Of a stretch of DNA of 16,392 nucleotides, positions 8,054 to 16,392 are shown one piece after another. This stretch comes from Halocaridina rubra (Eukaryota > Arthropoda > Malacostraca > Decapoda > Atyidae). Location: the NCBI GenBank assembly GCA_037179515.1, contig JAXCGZ010016528.1, positions 1 to 16,392 of the forward strand, given 5' to 3'. The position numbers and the translations under genes were made by a program. The stretch's first letter is position 1, and every line of letters begins with the position of its first letter. Below the pieces are notes generated by a model that was given only the letters and a program-made list of their open reading frames with translations, was not told the origin of the DNA and did not search any database.

Positions 8054-10433
8054 CTTTAATCATAAAGAGATAGATTGGATAAATCTTGACCCACACAGTG
8101 GTGAGGACTCCTTTGGGGCAAGATTCCTAGATTGCGTACAAGGGAATTTCCTACACCAACATGTAATGGAACCAACAAGAGCCAGGGGTGGGGATGAGCC
8201 ATCACTACTTGATCTGGTGTTCACAGATAATGTGTTGGATATTGAAAATATTGAGTATGAACCACCAATTGGAAAGAGTGACCACTGTGTGTTGTTGATG
8301 GAGTATATCATTGAAGACATTCTTCCTGAGAGTAGAGGCACTGAGGACATGAGGAGGAACTATCAGAAAGGAGATTACATCAAAATGAATGAGCTTTTTG
8401 CAGTTATTGACTGGAGAACCTTATTTTACAACAAATCTGTACAAGAAATGTATGACATCTTTTGTGAGAAATATGGGAAGATTGTAGATTGCTGCATACC
8501 TGTCACCAAAGTAGGTGTAATTCATGCCAGAGAGAAATGGTTCGATAATGGGTGTAAAAGAGCTAAGGAGTGGAGAGACAAATGCTGGAAAATGTATAGG
8601 AGGAGAAAAAACATAAATGCCTGGCAAACCTACAAAAGAGCAAGAAATGACTACCTAAGTAAAAGGAGAGAGGCAGAGAAAGATTATGAGAGGGACATCA
8701 CCAGGAAGGCGAAAGAAAATCCCAAGCTTTTCCACAGCTTTATCAGAGGAAAACTGAAGGTAAAAGAACAGGTTTTAAGGCTAAAGAGAGCGGATGGAAG
8801 CATCACTGAGACAGACGAAGAGATCTGCAAAGAATTGAACAAGGAGTTTCAGTCAGTATTTACAGTAGAAAATACCCCACCCCCTCAGATTGCAGTGATA
8901 GAAGCTCAAGGGCCGGTATTAGAGAACATCAACCTTACAGCCACAGAGGTATGCAAAGCGCTGATGGATTTAGATGTTCATAAAGCTACAGGTCCTGATG
9001 ACATATCCCCTCATGTGCTTAAAAAATGCGCAAACACAATATCAGTGGCACTAAGTATCATATTTAAGGAGTCATTGGAGTCGGGGGAGATTCCAAGATG
9101 CTGGAAACAAGCAAATGTGATACCTATCTTCAAAAAGGGAAGGAGGGATACGGCTCTGAACTATAGACCAGTTTCCTTGACCAGCATAGTTTGCAAAGTT
9201 ATGGAGAAACTACTAAGGAAACATATCTCTCTTCACTTGGAATCCTTCAACTTTTTGTCAGTGAGGCAACATGGCTTCAGAGAAGGAAGATCAACAGTAA
9301 CAAACTTATTAGAATTTTATGATGAGGTAAGCCAAATCTTACAGGAAAGAGAGGGCTGGGCAGATTGCATATTCCTAGACTTCCAGAAAGCGTTTGACAC
9401 TGTTCCACATGGGAGACTTATTAGGAAGCTGCAATCAATGGCTAGAATAGGTGGAAATGTCTTGGAATGGATAAAAACTTACTTAGAAGGAAGGGAACAG
9501 AGGGTTAGAGTAAGACACTCAGTGTCTGAATGGAGAAGAGTTAGTAGTGGAGTTCCACAGGGTTCAGTTTTAGGGCCACTTTTGTTCCTTGTATATGTAA
9601 ATGACCTACCAGAGTCTGTAAATTCATTCATGAATATGTTTGCAGATGATGCAAAGATTGTGAAGAAAGTAAAAAACGAGAACAATGGTAGAGAACTTCA
9701 GGAGGATCTAAATAATCTGCATGAGTGGTCAGAAAAGTGGCTAATGAAATTCAATACCTCAAAATGTAAGGTAATGAGAATGGGTACAAGTGCAAGAAGG
9801 CCCAAGCTTGACTACTCGGTGGCTGGAGTACAACTTCAGGAGACAGAAAATGAGAGAGATCTAGGAGTAAACATATTGGCAGATTTGTCTCCAGAAATAC
9901 ATATAAATGGCGTAGTAAGGGCAGCATATGCATTCTTATCAAATGTAAGGGTAGCCTTCAGGCACATGGACAAGGAAATGTTCAGAAATATTTATGTAAC
10001 CTATGTGAGGCCAAAACTCGAATATGCAGCCCCCTTTTGGAATCCGCACTTGAAAAAGCACATAGCTAAGCTTGAAAAAGTTCAAAGACATGCCACGAAA
10101 CTGGTGCCAGAAATACGCAATCTCGGTTATGATGAGAGGCTGAGGGAATTAGACTTGCCATCACTCGAAGCTAGAAGAGTAAGGGGGGATATGGTGACAG
10201 TCTTTAAATTCCTTCATGGTTATGATAGAGTGGATAGGGATCGATATTTCGATATGGCTGGCTCTAGAACTAGAGGTCATAGTTTGAAGCTTCGGAAGAA
10301 AACTTGTTTGCAGGATGTAAGGAAATACTTTTTCAGTGTAAGAGTAGTTGATAATTGGAATTCGCTAAGCGAGGAGGTAGTTAATGCTACCTCAATCCAT
10401 AGTTTTAAGGACAGGTATGATAAGTATCACTAA
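8054..10433 (+). CDS. CR1-like LINE endonuclease (partial)-reverse transcriptase ORF
   Basis: The frame is open from the CA tract to the stop. The first ATG is at 8166 (755 codons from there), but in-frame sequence upstream is clearly endonuclease (HKEIDW...ARFLDCVQGNFL), so 8166 is not the natural start. Numbered from that ATG: PTRARGG...LLDLVFT (residues 3-19) is the end of the endonuclease. The linker contains a basic stretch (RRRKNINAWQTYKRAR). Reverse transcriptase follows: HKATGPDDIS (about 275-285), NYRPVSLTS, motif A FLDFQKAFD (403-411, Asp405 and Asp411), motif B SGVPQGSVLGP (461-471) and motif C FADD (492-495) with both catalytic Asp present. After that come the thumb and the CR1-type C-terminal region (YDERLRELDLPSLEARR). 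The enzyme would nick the target and copy the element's RNA. All visible reverse transcriptase residues are intact, but the truncated endonuclease makes autonomous activity unlikely. Confidence 0.88.
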
Positions 10434-10458
10434 GTCTAAAAATGGAACCGATCAGGAG

Positions 10459-10491
10459 ACGGGAAGATACGAGCTTTGGGCTCTTTCCCGT
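10459..10491 (+). other. Conserved 3' UTR stem-loop (copy 3)
   Basis: The sequence matches the copy 2 hairpin, with perfect 7-bp outer and 4-bp inner stems. Confidence 0.7.
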
Positions 10492-10507
10492 AAACACAAT
10501 TAGGTAA

Positions 10508-10660
<153 letters not shown>

Positions 10661-10677
10661 ATTACCTAATTGTGTTT

Positions 10678-10710
10678 ACGGGAAAGAGCCCAAAGCTCGT
10701 ATCTTCCCGT
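10678..10710 (-). other. Conserved 3' UTR stem-loop (copy 4)
   Basis: The same hairpin on the minus strand, with both arms intact despite heavy decay elsewhere in this copy. Confidence 0.68.
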
Positions 10711-10734
10711 CTCCTGATCGGTTCCATTTTATAC

Positions 10735-11729
10735 TTAGTCATACTTATCATACCTGTCCTTAAAACTATGGATTGAGATACCATTAACTACCTCCTCGCT
10801 TAGCCAATTCCAATTATCAACTACTCTTACACGGCCAGTATGTTTACTCCTAGATCTCTCATTCTTTGTCTCTTGAAGCTGTACTCCAGCCACCAAGTAG
10901 CCAAGCTTGGGCCTTCTTGCACTTGCAGCCATTCTCATTACCTTACATTTTGATGCATTGGATTTCATTAGCCACTTTTCTGACCACTCATGCAGACTAT
11001 TTAGATCTTCCTGAAGTTCTCTTCCAATGTTCTCGTTTCTTACTTTCTTCACAATATTTGCATCATCTGCAAACGTATTCATGAATGAATTTACAGACTC
11101 TGGTAGGTCATTTACATATACAAGAAACAAAAGTGGACCTAAAACTGAACCCTGTGGACTCCACTACTAACTCTTCTCCATTCAGACAATGAGTGTCTTA
11201 TTCTAACCCTCTGTTCCCTTCCTTCTAAGTAAGTTTTTATCCATTCCATGACATTTACACCTATTCTAGCCATTGCTTGAAAATTCTTAATAAGTCTCCC
11301 GTGTAGGACAGTGTCAAATGCTTACTGGAAGTCTAGGAATATGCAATCTGCCCAGCCCTCTCTTTCCTGTAAGATTCGACTTACCTCATCATAAAATTCC
11401 AAGTTTGTTACTGTTGATCTACCTTCTCTGAAGCCATGTTGTCTCAATGATAAAAAGTTGAAGGATTCCAAGTGAAGAGAGATATGTTTCCTTAGTGCTC
11501 TCTCCATAACTTTGCAAACTATGCTGGTCAAGGACACTGGTCTATAGTTTAGAGCCATATCCCTGCTTCTCTTTTTGAAGATAGGTATCACGTTCGGTTG
11601 TTTCCAGCATCTTGGAATCTCCCTTGACTCCAGTGACTTTAAATATGACACTTAGTGCCACTGATATTGAGTTTGCGCATTTTTTAAGTACATGAGGGGA
11701 TGTATCATCAGGACCTGTAGCTTTATGAA
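10735..11729 (-). pseudogene. Broken LINE reverse transcriptase (copy 4)
   Basis: Reading on the minus strand from 11729: HKATGPDDTSPHVLKKCANS, then a frame break near 11640-11652. IPRCWK...NYRPVSLTS...QHGFREGRSTVTN follows, then FLDFQ and an in-frame TAA (11322-11324) where motif A has Lys. One Leu codon is missing (TNLEF against TNLLEF). A single-base deletion near 11158 lies in the GVPQG codons. FADDAN is at about 11056-11070. There is a 2-nt deletion in GAGAGAGATC near 10860. About 455 nt present in copy 3 (9881-10335) are deleted at about 10832-10834, joining ACTGGC to GTGTAAGAG. The large deletion happens to restore the frame to the normal terminus DRYDKYD (stop 10735-10737). It is not functional. 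Confidence 0.88.
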
Positions 11730-11747
11730 AAAACACTGAACTGGTAC

Positions 11748-12132
11748 CATACAGTCTAAAATGGTAGAAAACTGCCCACTGAAATGTTACCATACAGTCT
11801 AAAATGCCAATTAAAGAAAACCAAGAAAATAATTTATTGGAGTACTTATTTATATCGTGACCTTATCTGGTCACCTTCTCAAAGTACAATGCCAAGAGAT
11901 ACAGTTAGCAAACAAGAACATATGAATAGAAGAAGAAACATGTCCCTCCCTTTTTAAATTTGAGGGACAGGTTATTTTTTCTTCTTTTCATATGTTCTTG
12001 TTTGCTAGCTGTATCTCTAGGCATTGTACTATGAGAAGGTGATCAGATAAGATCACGAAAATAATACGTACTCCGAAAGTTTTTTTTCGTTGTTTTCTTC
12101 AATGGGCACTTTTGTACCATAGTAGACTGCAT
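11748..12132. mobile_element. Snap-back MITE-like palindromic element
   Basis: Arm 1 (about 11748-11948) and arm 2 (about 11962-12132) are imperfect reverse complements almost end to end. They share CAGTCTA, ATGGTA, TGCCCA, GGAGTAC, CACCTTCTCA, AGTACAATGCC, GAGATACAG, TAGCAAACAAGAACATATGA and TGTCCCTC. The loop is about 13 nt of TA-rich sequence. Arm 1 is about 30 nt longer because a 19-nt stretch (TACCATACAGTCTAAAATG, 11745-11763) is repeated at 11788-11806. Arms starting with CAGT next to a TA (TA on the left, CA on the right) hint at a Tc1/mariner-type non-autonomous element; this is inference. It has no coding capacity. Confidence 0.75.
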
Positions 12133-12136
12133 TTTC

Positions 12137-12307
<171 letters not shown>

Positions 12308-12360
12308 TTACACGATAAACAAGTGGCTCTTGCAAATACTGATAATTTATTTATTTACAG

Positions 12361-12883
12361 AAATCGAGGAAAACACGAGCATCAAAGCCTATTGCCATAG
12401 TCTACCCTCTATCACATGAAAGAAAACGATCACCATCCATAGAAAACGAAATTCAAGGAGAAACTAAATTGAATTCTCAGTCGGCACCCTTAGACGAAAA
12501 AGAAAACGATATTTACATTAGCGATTTAGGCAAGATTTCCAGCGAAGAAGGGAAGCTAAGCAGTGCTGGAGATTCTGCTAACACTACGGAAGGAAGTCTA
12601 AAAGATTCAGATAAGACATTTCTCAAAGAAAATACAAAGAATTATTCGAAAGAAAACCTTAAGGATATAGGATTCACTCCAGAAGAGGATATAATAACGA
12701 GCAAAGATCCCTGCATTTGTCACCGTAATAGGGTCCAAATAAATAGCACTTCGAATAGAGAATTAGAAAATCGTCATTACTGTTACTGTCCTAGGAGGAT
12801 GGAATGTGCGAATGAGGAAGGGTGCATCATGGACAATAAAGAAGAATATAAAAAAGAAACGCCAATAACGGATTGTTTGGAAG
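12361..12883 (+). CDS. Host gene exon A: charged linker with cysteine cluster
   Basis: This is an internal exon of an unrecognised gene. A pyrimidine-rich acceptor (TTTATTTATTTACAG) ends at 12360. The frame starting AAA TCG AGG is open for 174 codons and ends at a GAAG|GTGGGT donor (phase 1); the same frame hits a TAA just 5 nt into the intron. The N-terminal part is basic ([17 protein letters not shown]). The middle is Ser/Glu/Lys/Asp-rich and probably disordered. The C-terminal third has a cysteine cluster: DPCICHRN, then about 18 residues later [17 protein letters not shown] and TDC. Together these give CxC, CxC, C, C and C and could bind metal. There is no in-frame ATG near the start, so the 5' end of the gene is upstream. 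The phase matches the first SAM exon exactly. Confidence 0.68.
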
Positions 12884-12983
12884 GTGGGTAAATAATAATA
12901 ATAATAATAATAATAATACACGCCTACAGGCCCTCGGCCCTACAGGCTGACCTGACAGGCCTATATCTATTTTCATCTTTATG

Positions 12984-13025
<42 letters not shown>

Positions 13026-13232
13026 TAATACATAGCCTACAGGCTGCCTGACACGCCTATATCTATTTTCATCTTTATGCTATAATAATAATAATAATAA
13101 TAATAATAATTATGTATTGCCTACTGGCTGCCTGACAGGCCTACATCTATTTTCACCCTTATGAAGTAATAATAATACTAATAATAATAATGATAATAAT
13201 AATAATAATAATAATAATCACTCTCCCTACAG
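12884..13232 (+). repeat. Intron 1 with three-unit compound minisatellite
   Basis: This intron lies between exon A and the first SAM exon. It is made almost entirely of a higher-order repeat: a (TAA)n run, then a segment of about 55-70 bp. The segment contains GCCTACAGGCTGCCTGACAGG and then TATATCTATTTTCATC, closing with TTTATG. It occurs three times (segments near 12917-12984, 13030-13081 and 13117-13164). A last (TAA)n run (13168-13218) sits directly before the acceptor. Units differ by substitutions, and the first has an extra CCCTCGGCCCTAC. Confidence 0.85.
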
Positions 13233-13403
13233 AATTCCTCTCAGGCTTACACCTGGTCCACCTGGCGGATTATTTTAAAGTGTTGGGTTGCATGTGTGTA
13301 CGGGACCTACGTCTTTTAGAAGTCTCTGAGCTGGAAGCCATTCAGCTTATCTCCCGAAGGCGCCTCCTACAACATCTGGATTCCATAACTCTCCATCATG
13401 AAG
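13233..13403 (+). CDS. Host gene exon B: first SAM domain
   Basis: This is an internal exon of 171 nt (57 codons, phase 1 at both ends). The acceptor is TCTCCCTACAG and the donor GAAG|GTACAG. Joined to exon A it continues with Glu, then FLSGLHLVHLADYFKVLG. The rest has VRDLRLLEVSELEAIQL and SRRRLLQHLDSI. This is the five-helix SAM pattern: a hydrophobic first helix with an aromatic Tyr-Phe, an LG turn, V.DL..L...EL in the middle and a basic last helix. SAM domains mediate protein-protein polymerisation or docking, and some bind RNA. Which class this is cannot be told from the sequence alone. Open frame beyond 13403 is intron read-through. Confidence 0.82.
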
Positions 13404-14059
13404 GTACAGTACAAACATCTTTTTTAAAGTGCTATAGTAAAAATATTACAAAACCACAGCAACATTTTCAACTCTGAAACATTCAAACTTTTCTATTTTT
13501 GTTTTCAACGTTTAACGTAAATTTTTTAGATATTCCGTGAGGAGAAGGGAAGTCTTCAAATTCAAAATCTGTACAATGAAATCGATGCCAAATCTCGTGA
13601 AAATACTGCCTCTGTTTTTCAACCTGACGCATCTCTACACATGTAAAAGTGTAAACCTCTCACTGAGGCTGCAGCATCTATAAGGCCATCCAATATTAAC
13701 TAGCAAAATATAACATATGGTGTAATATAGTTATAGCATGATATGTTGTTCCCTGCCTGCAAGCCATTTACCTATGCTATCCCTTTTTCTCCCAAACCTT
13801 TAAACAAACCCATCCAATTACCTATATCTTCCCAACGCCTTTCTTTTATATAACATCTTAACCATGAATATTATTTTTTATTTTATTTTTATTTTTTCTG
13901 AACTACCAACGACCAAACTCCAATTCTATGAATTTATTCCAGCTAAACCTTTCCTTATTTTGTACTTAATATCGTTATTTAATTCCTCTATCTGTACGGT
14001 TGTTGTTGTTGTTTTTCGTAACTCTTAAGACTCAAATTTTGGTAGAGCTTGTTTAACAG
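13404..14059 (+). other. Intron 2
   Basis: AT-rich sequence between the two SAM exons with no mobile element recognised. It includes an open stretch behind an acceptor-like site (13530-13642), described separately. It ends with an acceptor (GCTTGTTTAACAG) at 14059. Confidence 0.65.
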
Positions 14060-14426
14060 ACACCTCTCCAGTCTTGCATTCTCCAGCTATATTCCAATCA
14101 TCACCAAAATACAACACACCTTTAAGGCAACATTTAGCTTCCAACAGATCCTCTCCCTCCTCTTCCAGAGCCACAGACCCCACCTCACATATAAGCCCTC
14201 CATCTCCTACAATTCTCAACCCTGCTTCCTCTGGTTCTTCTTCTTCAGCTCCACCAGCAGACTGTTCTCTGGAAGCTTGGTTGACTTGGTATGGCCTCAC
14301 CCACATATCTGGATTCCTGGCAGCTATAGGAGTGCACACTGTTGGGGACTTGGGTTACCTAAGGGAGGATGACCTACAGCTGCTAAAGCCTGTGACACGT
14401 AGAAGGATTCTTACCTGTAAGGCTAA
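14060..14426 (+). CDS. Host gene exon C: Ser/Pro linker and second SAM domain
   Basis: The exon begins in phase 1, matching exon B (G plus AC gives Asp). The first 70 or so codons are low-complexity Ser/Pro/Thr-rich (SSPSSSRATDPTSHISPPSP, ASSGSSSSAPP). A second SAM domain follows: LEAWLTWYGLTHISGFLAAI and then VHTVGDLGYLREDDLQLLKP, with a basic TRRRIL helix. It shares the V.DL..L...(E/D)L..(I/L)......RRR.L pattern with the first SAM, so the pair looks like an old duplication. The YLREDDL...RRR segment resembles ACK/TNK-type SAM domains, but weakly. Two donors are possible: CTAA|GTAAGT (end 14426, stronger) or ACCT|GTAAGG (end 14416, which keeps phase 1). Read-through gives a stop at 14428-14430, so it could also be a terminal exon, but the last helix would be short. 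Confidence 0.75.
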
Positions 14427-15046
14427 GTAAGTGTCACTGGAAAATATATATGGTATATGTGAGCTCTATTTATATCGGTGATCCTTTAATATCATATATA
14501 AGAAAATATAAGTAAGTCAAATACAGATCTTATCAACAGATACTAATTAGGCATTAGGAAATTATTCTGCCTATTCAAAAGTAAAAAAAAAAAATAGCAA
14601 AGTATTTGATAAATGAAATATGAACGCAATGAAGCCTCAGAATTAACAAGTACCTTACTAAGTTGAATTATGGAACCATTAGATTTTATCAATATTGTTC
14701 AGAAATATCAAATGAAATGTTCCCATTTCTAGCAGTGCACTAAGTGTTCATAAAAAAAAATATTAAATTTAAGAATTTAAGTATTGCAAAAGAAAAGATT
14801 CGTGAAATAATTCCAGTTACTCAGTAAATCAGTTATTTAAATACTACACACAGTATGCTAAAGTAAAACACAATTTAAAGAATAAAAAGCCACCCTTAGA
14901 ATGTTTCAGTGTGTAGAGTAGAAACTCAAGAAAAAAGAGCTTGTATTTAAGAGCTCTGTTACTCTGTTGCCATGAGATAATGAGACTCTGACATCCCACT
15001 TAACCATTAAAGAAAGGCACAACTCTTCAAAACTCTAAAGGTCAAC
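14427..15046. other. AT-rich non-coding stretch
   Basis: This is probably intron or 3' flank of the SAM gene. No repeat or exon is recognised. A run of 12 A lies at 14583-14594. An AATAAA hexamer near 14881 could serve as a poly-A signal if exon C were terminal. Confidence 0.4.
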
Positions 15047-15351
15047 GGGGCAGTGACGGACTCACTAAAGAAGCTGTGGTTTACGTGGGGTTTACACGGT
15101 CAAAAGGTTCGTGAACGCGGTTCGACAGACAAGTGTTTGAAGTGATGTTCGAACGTGTGAACTGGGTATCTGGTTGTCGAACACGTTCCGTGTTCGACAA
15201 CCAAATACCCCGTTCACACGTTCGAACATCACTTCAAACACTTGTCTGTCGAACCGCGTTCGACGAACCGTTTGACCGTGTAAACTCCCCTTTAAATATT
15301 CACACTTGGTATCACACCAAAGCAAACACATATGAGCTCCGTCACTGCCCC
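15047..15351. mobile_element. Palindromic MITE-like element with terminal inverted repeats
   Basis: The outer 14-bp inverted repeats are perfect (GGGGCAGTGACGGA, 15047-15060; complement 15338-15351). Inside is a near-perfect palindrome with arms of about 96 bp (15090-15185 and 15189-15285) around a TTC loop (15186-15188). By eye the arms differ at only a handful of positions. The arms are rich in GTTCGA/TCGAAC and GTGTGAAC motifs. Between the outer repeats and the palindrome are about 30 nt on the left and 52 nt on the right that do not pair. I see no coding capacity and no obvious target-site duplication. Overlapping open frames on the two strands encode nearly the same peptide only because the DNA is a palindrome. 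Confidence 0.8.
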
Positions 15352-15485
15352 TTCCAGCATTAGAGTACTGATGCAGGCGCCTCTATATATAGCTATCAGT
15401 TGTAGGAACGGGGTGGCAAACATCACGCAGTCTGTTGGTAACAGAATGATAGACCTTATGTATAATAGCTCTAGTGATCATATGC

Positions 15486-15489
<4 letters not shown>
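15352..15489. other. Non-coding, ends in an A tract
   Basis: Unrecognised sequence running straight into a long A tract. It might be a retroposed fragment, but no promoter boxes or coding similarity are visible. Confidence 0.35.

Positions 15490-15518
<29 letters not shown>
15490..15518 (+). repeat. (A)n tract
   Basis: An uninterrupted A run of about 29 nt. This is the length expected for a poly-A tail of a retroposed sequence or a mononucleotide microsatellite. Confidence 0.95.
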
Positions 15519-15905
<387 letters not shown>

Positions 15906-16392
15906 ATTAATATGCACTCATACAGTATGCTTAGATGTATTAATTGATATATTAGAGTTTTACACTTGATGAGTCCAAGAAGTAAGGACATATTTTGGAC
16001 TTGTGAAAATTGTTAACCAAGTTGTTAACAGTAACTAATGTACTCTAAAGACAGCTTTAGCAGTAAGAGTAAAAACCTATTAACTCTGCCAGTATATACT
16101 ACCCAAATGTTACAATTTTCATGCAATAAAGATATGATGAAAATAAATTCTTATATAAATATATACGGCCAATGATTCCTAAAACAATAGTCTGTTTCAT
16201 ATTGCAATTAACCTATATAATAAAGTCATGCGTATAAACAGATCTGACATGGAATGAGTTTTCACTTACGTCATAATGCTTTATGACAATTCTTTCGTAA
16301 ACAAGATGTTGATGTGTTGGGTTGTAGAACGTCACATATGTTTTAACAATGAAAACTCAAATGATGGCCATGAACTTTAATACGGCTTTTAC
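15906..16392. other. AT-rich non-coding right end
   Basis: No exon or repeat family is recognised. AATAAA hexamers lie near 16126 and in later AT-rich sequence. A 9-bp inverted pair (GAGTTTTCA near 16257, TGAAAACTC near 16350) is too short to define an element. Confidence 0.4.

Larger units (their letters stand above)
10661..11729 (-). mobile_element. CR1-like LINE copy 4, inverted and decayed
   Basis: On the minus strand this is a copy truncated near the HKATGPDD codons of the reverse transcriptase (5' end at about 11729). Its 3' UTR, stem-loop and GGTAATC-type end abut the TG/CA tract at 10660. It contains several lesions (see the coding remnant) and is visibly more diverged than copies 2 and 3. 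Confidence 0.9.

Noticed and set aside
12893..13218. CRISPR-like array in intron 1
   Set aside because: Units are directly repeated along with the TAA runs and there are no unique spacers; this is a eukaryotic minisatellite inside an intron.
15092..15363. Overlapping open frames on opposite strands encoding nearly the same peptide
   Set aside because: This is an inevitable result of the DNA palindrome at 15090-15285, not a protein family.
16250..16360. Inverted pair GAGTTTTCA/TGAAAACTC as a MITE
   Set aside because: The arms are only 9 bp, with no further pairing or termini; chance is a sufficient explanation.

Overview
This window is eukaryotic, intron-containing animal DNA. It is dominated by long dinucleotide and trinucleotide microsatellites (TA, CA/TG, TAA/ATT), tRNA-derived SINEs and non-LTR retrotransposons. 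This density of very long (TA)n and (CA)n tracts is typical of decapod crustacean genomes (shrimp, crayfish, lobster), which is my best guess for the source. No gene here fixes the species. There are no bacterial operons, rRNA genes or CRISPR arrays.

Layout. Positions 1-2400 hold SINE remnants, ATT tracts, a C/T-rich stretch (about 1310-1860) and three diverged direct repeats (2013-2395). Positions 2440-4530 hold a SINE head, (TA)n tracts and a decayed minus-strand LINE 3' fragment (2778-4040), whose 5' side runs into a 490-bp compound AT/CA/TG microsatellite. Positions 4914-11729 are the main feature. Four copies of one CR1-like LINE family lie here: copy 1 (3' fragment, 4972-5380), copy 2 (5383-8000, broken by a nested SINE), copy 3 (8054-10509, one open reading frame of at least 755 codons) and copy 4 (11729-10661, inverted and decayed). 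Copies 1-3 run head to tail. Copies 3 and 4 meet tail to tail across a (CA)n(TA)n(TG)n palindrome. Every 3' end runs into a CA-type tract, and copies 1-3 also have CA-rich sequence at or next to the 5' junction. A shared 33-nt stem-loop lies just before each 3' end.

Positions 11748-12132 are a snap-back (full palindrome) MITE-like element, followed by a roughly 165-bp TA/CTAT tract. Positions 12361-14426 hold three exons of a host gene on the plus strand, with matching splice phases (0/1, 1/1, 1/?). They encode a charged, Ser/Lys/Glu-rich segment with a cysteine cluster, then two SAM domains on separate exons. I do not recognise the gene; both its start and its end are missing. Intron 1 carries a three-unit compound minisatellite. 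Positions 15047-15351 are a second, very well preserved palindromic element with outer inverted repeats. The rest of the right end is AT-rich non-coding DNA with an A-tract and another (TA)n.

The parts connect in two ways. The LINE copies appear to have inserted preferentially into CA/TG microsatellites that their own tails provide, building a local array. The host SAM gene is embedded in, and partly interrupted by, this repeat landscape.
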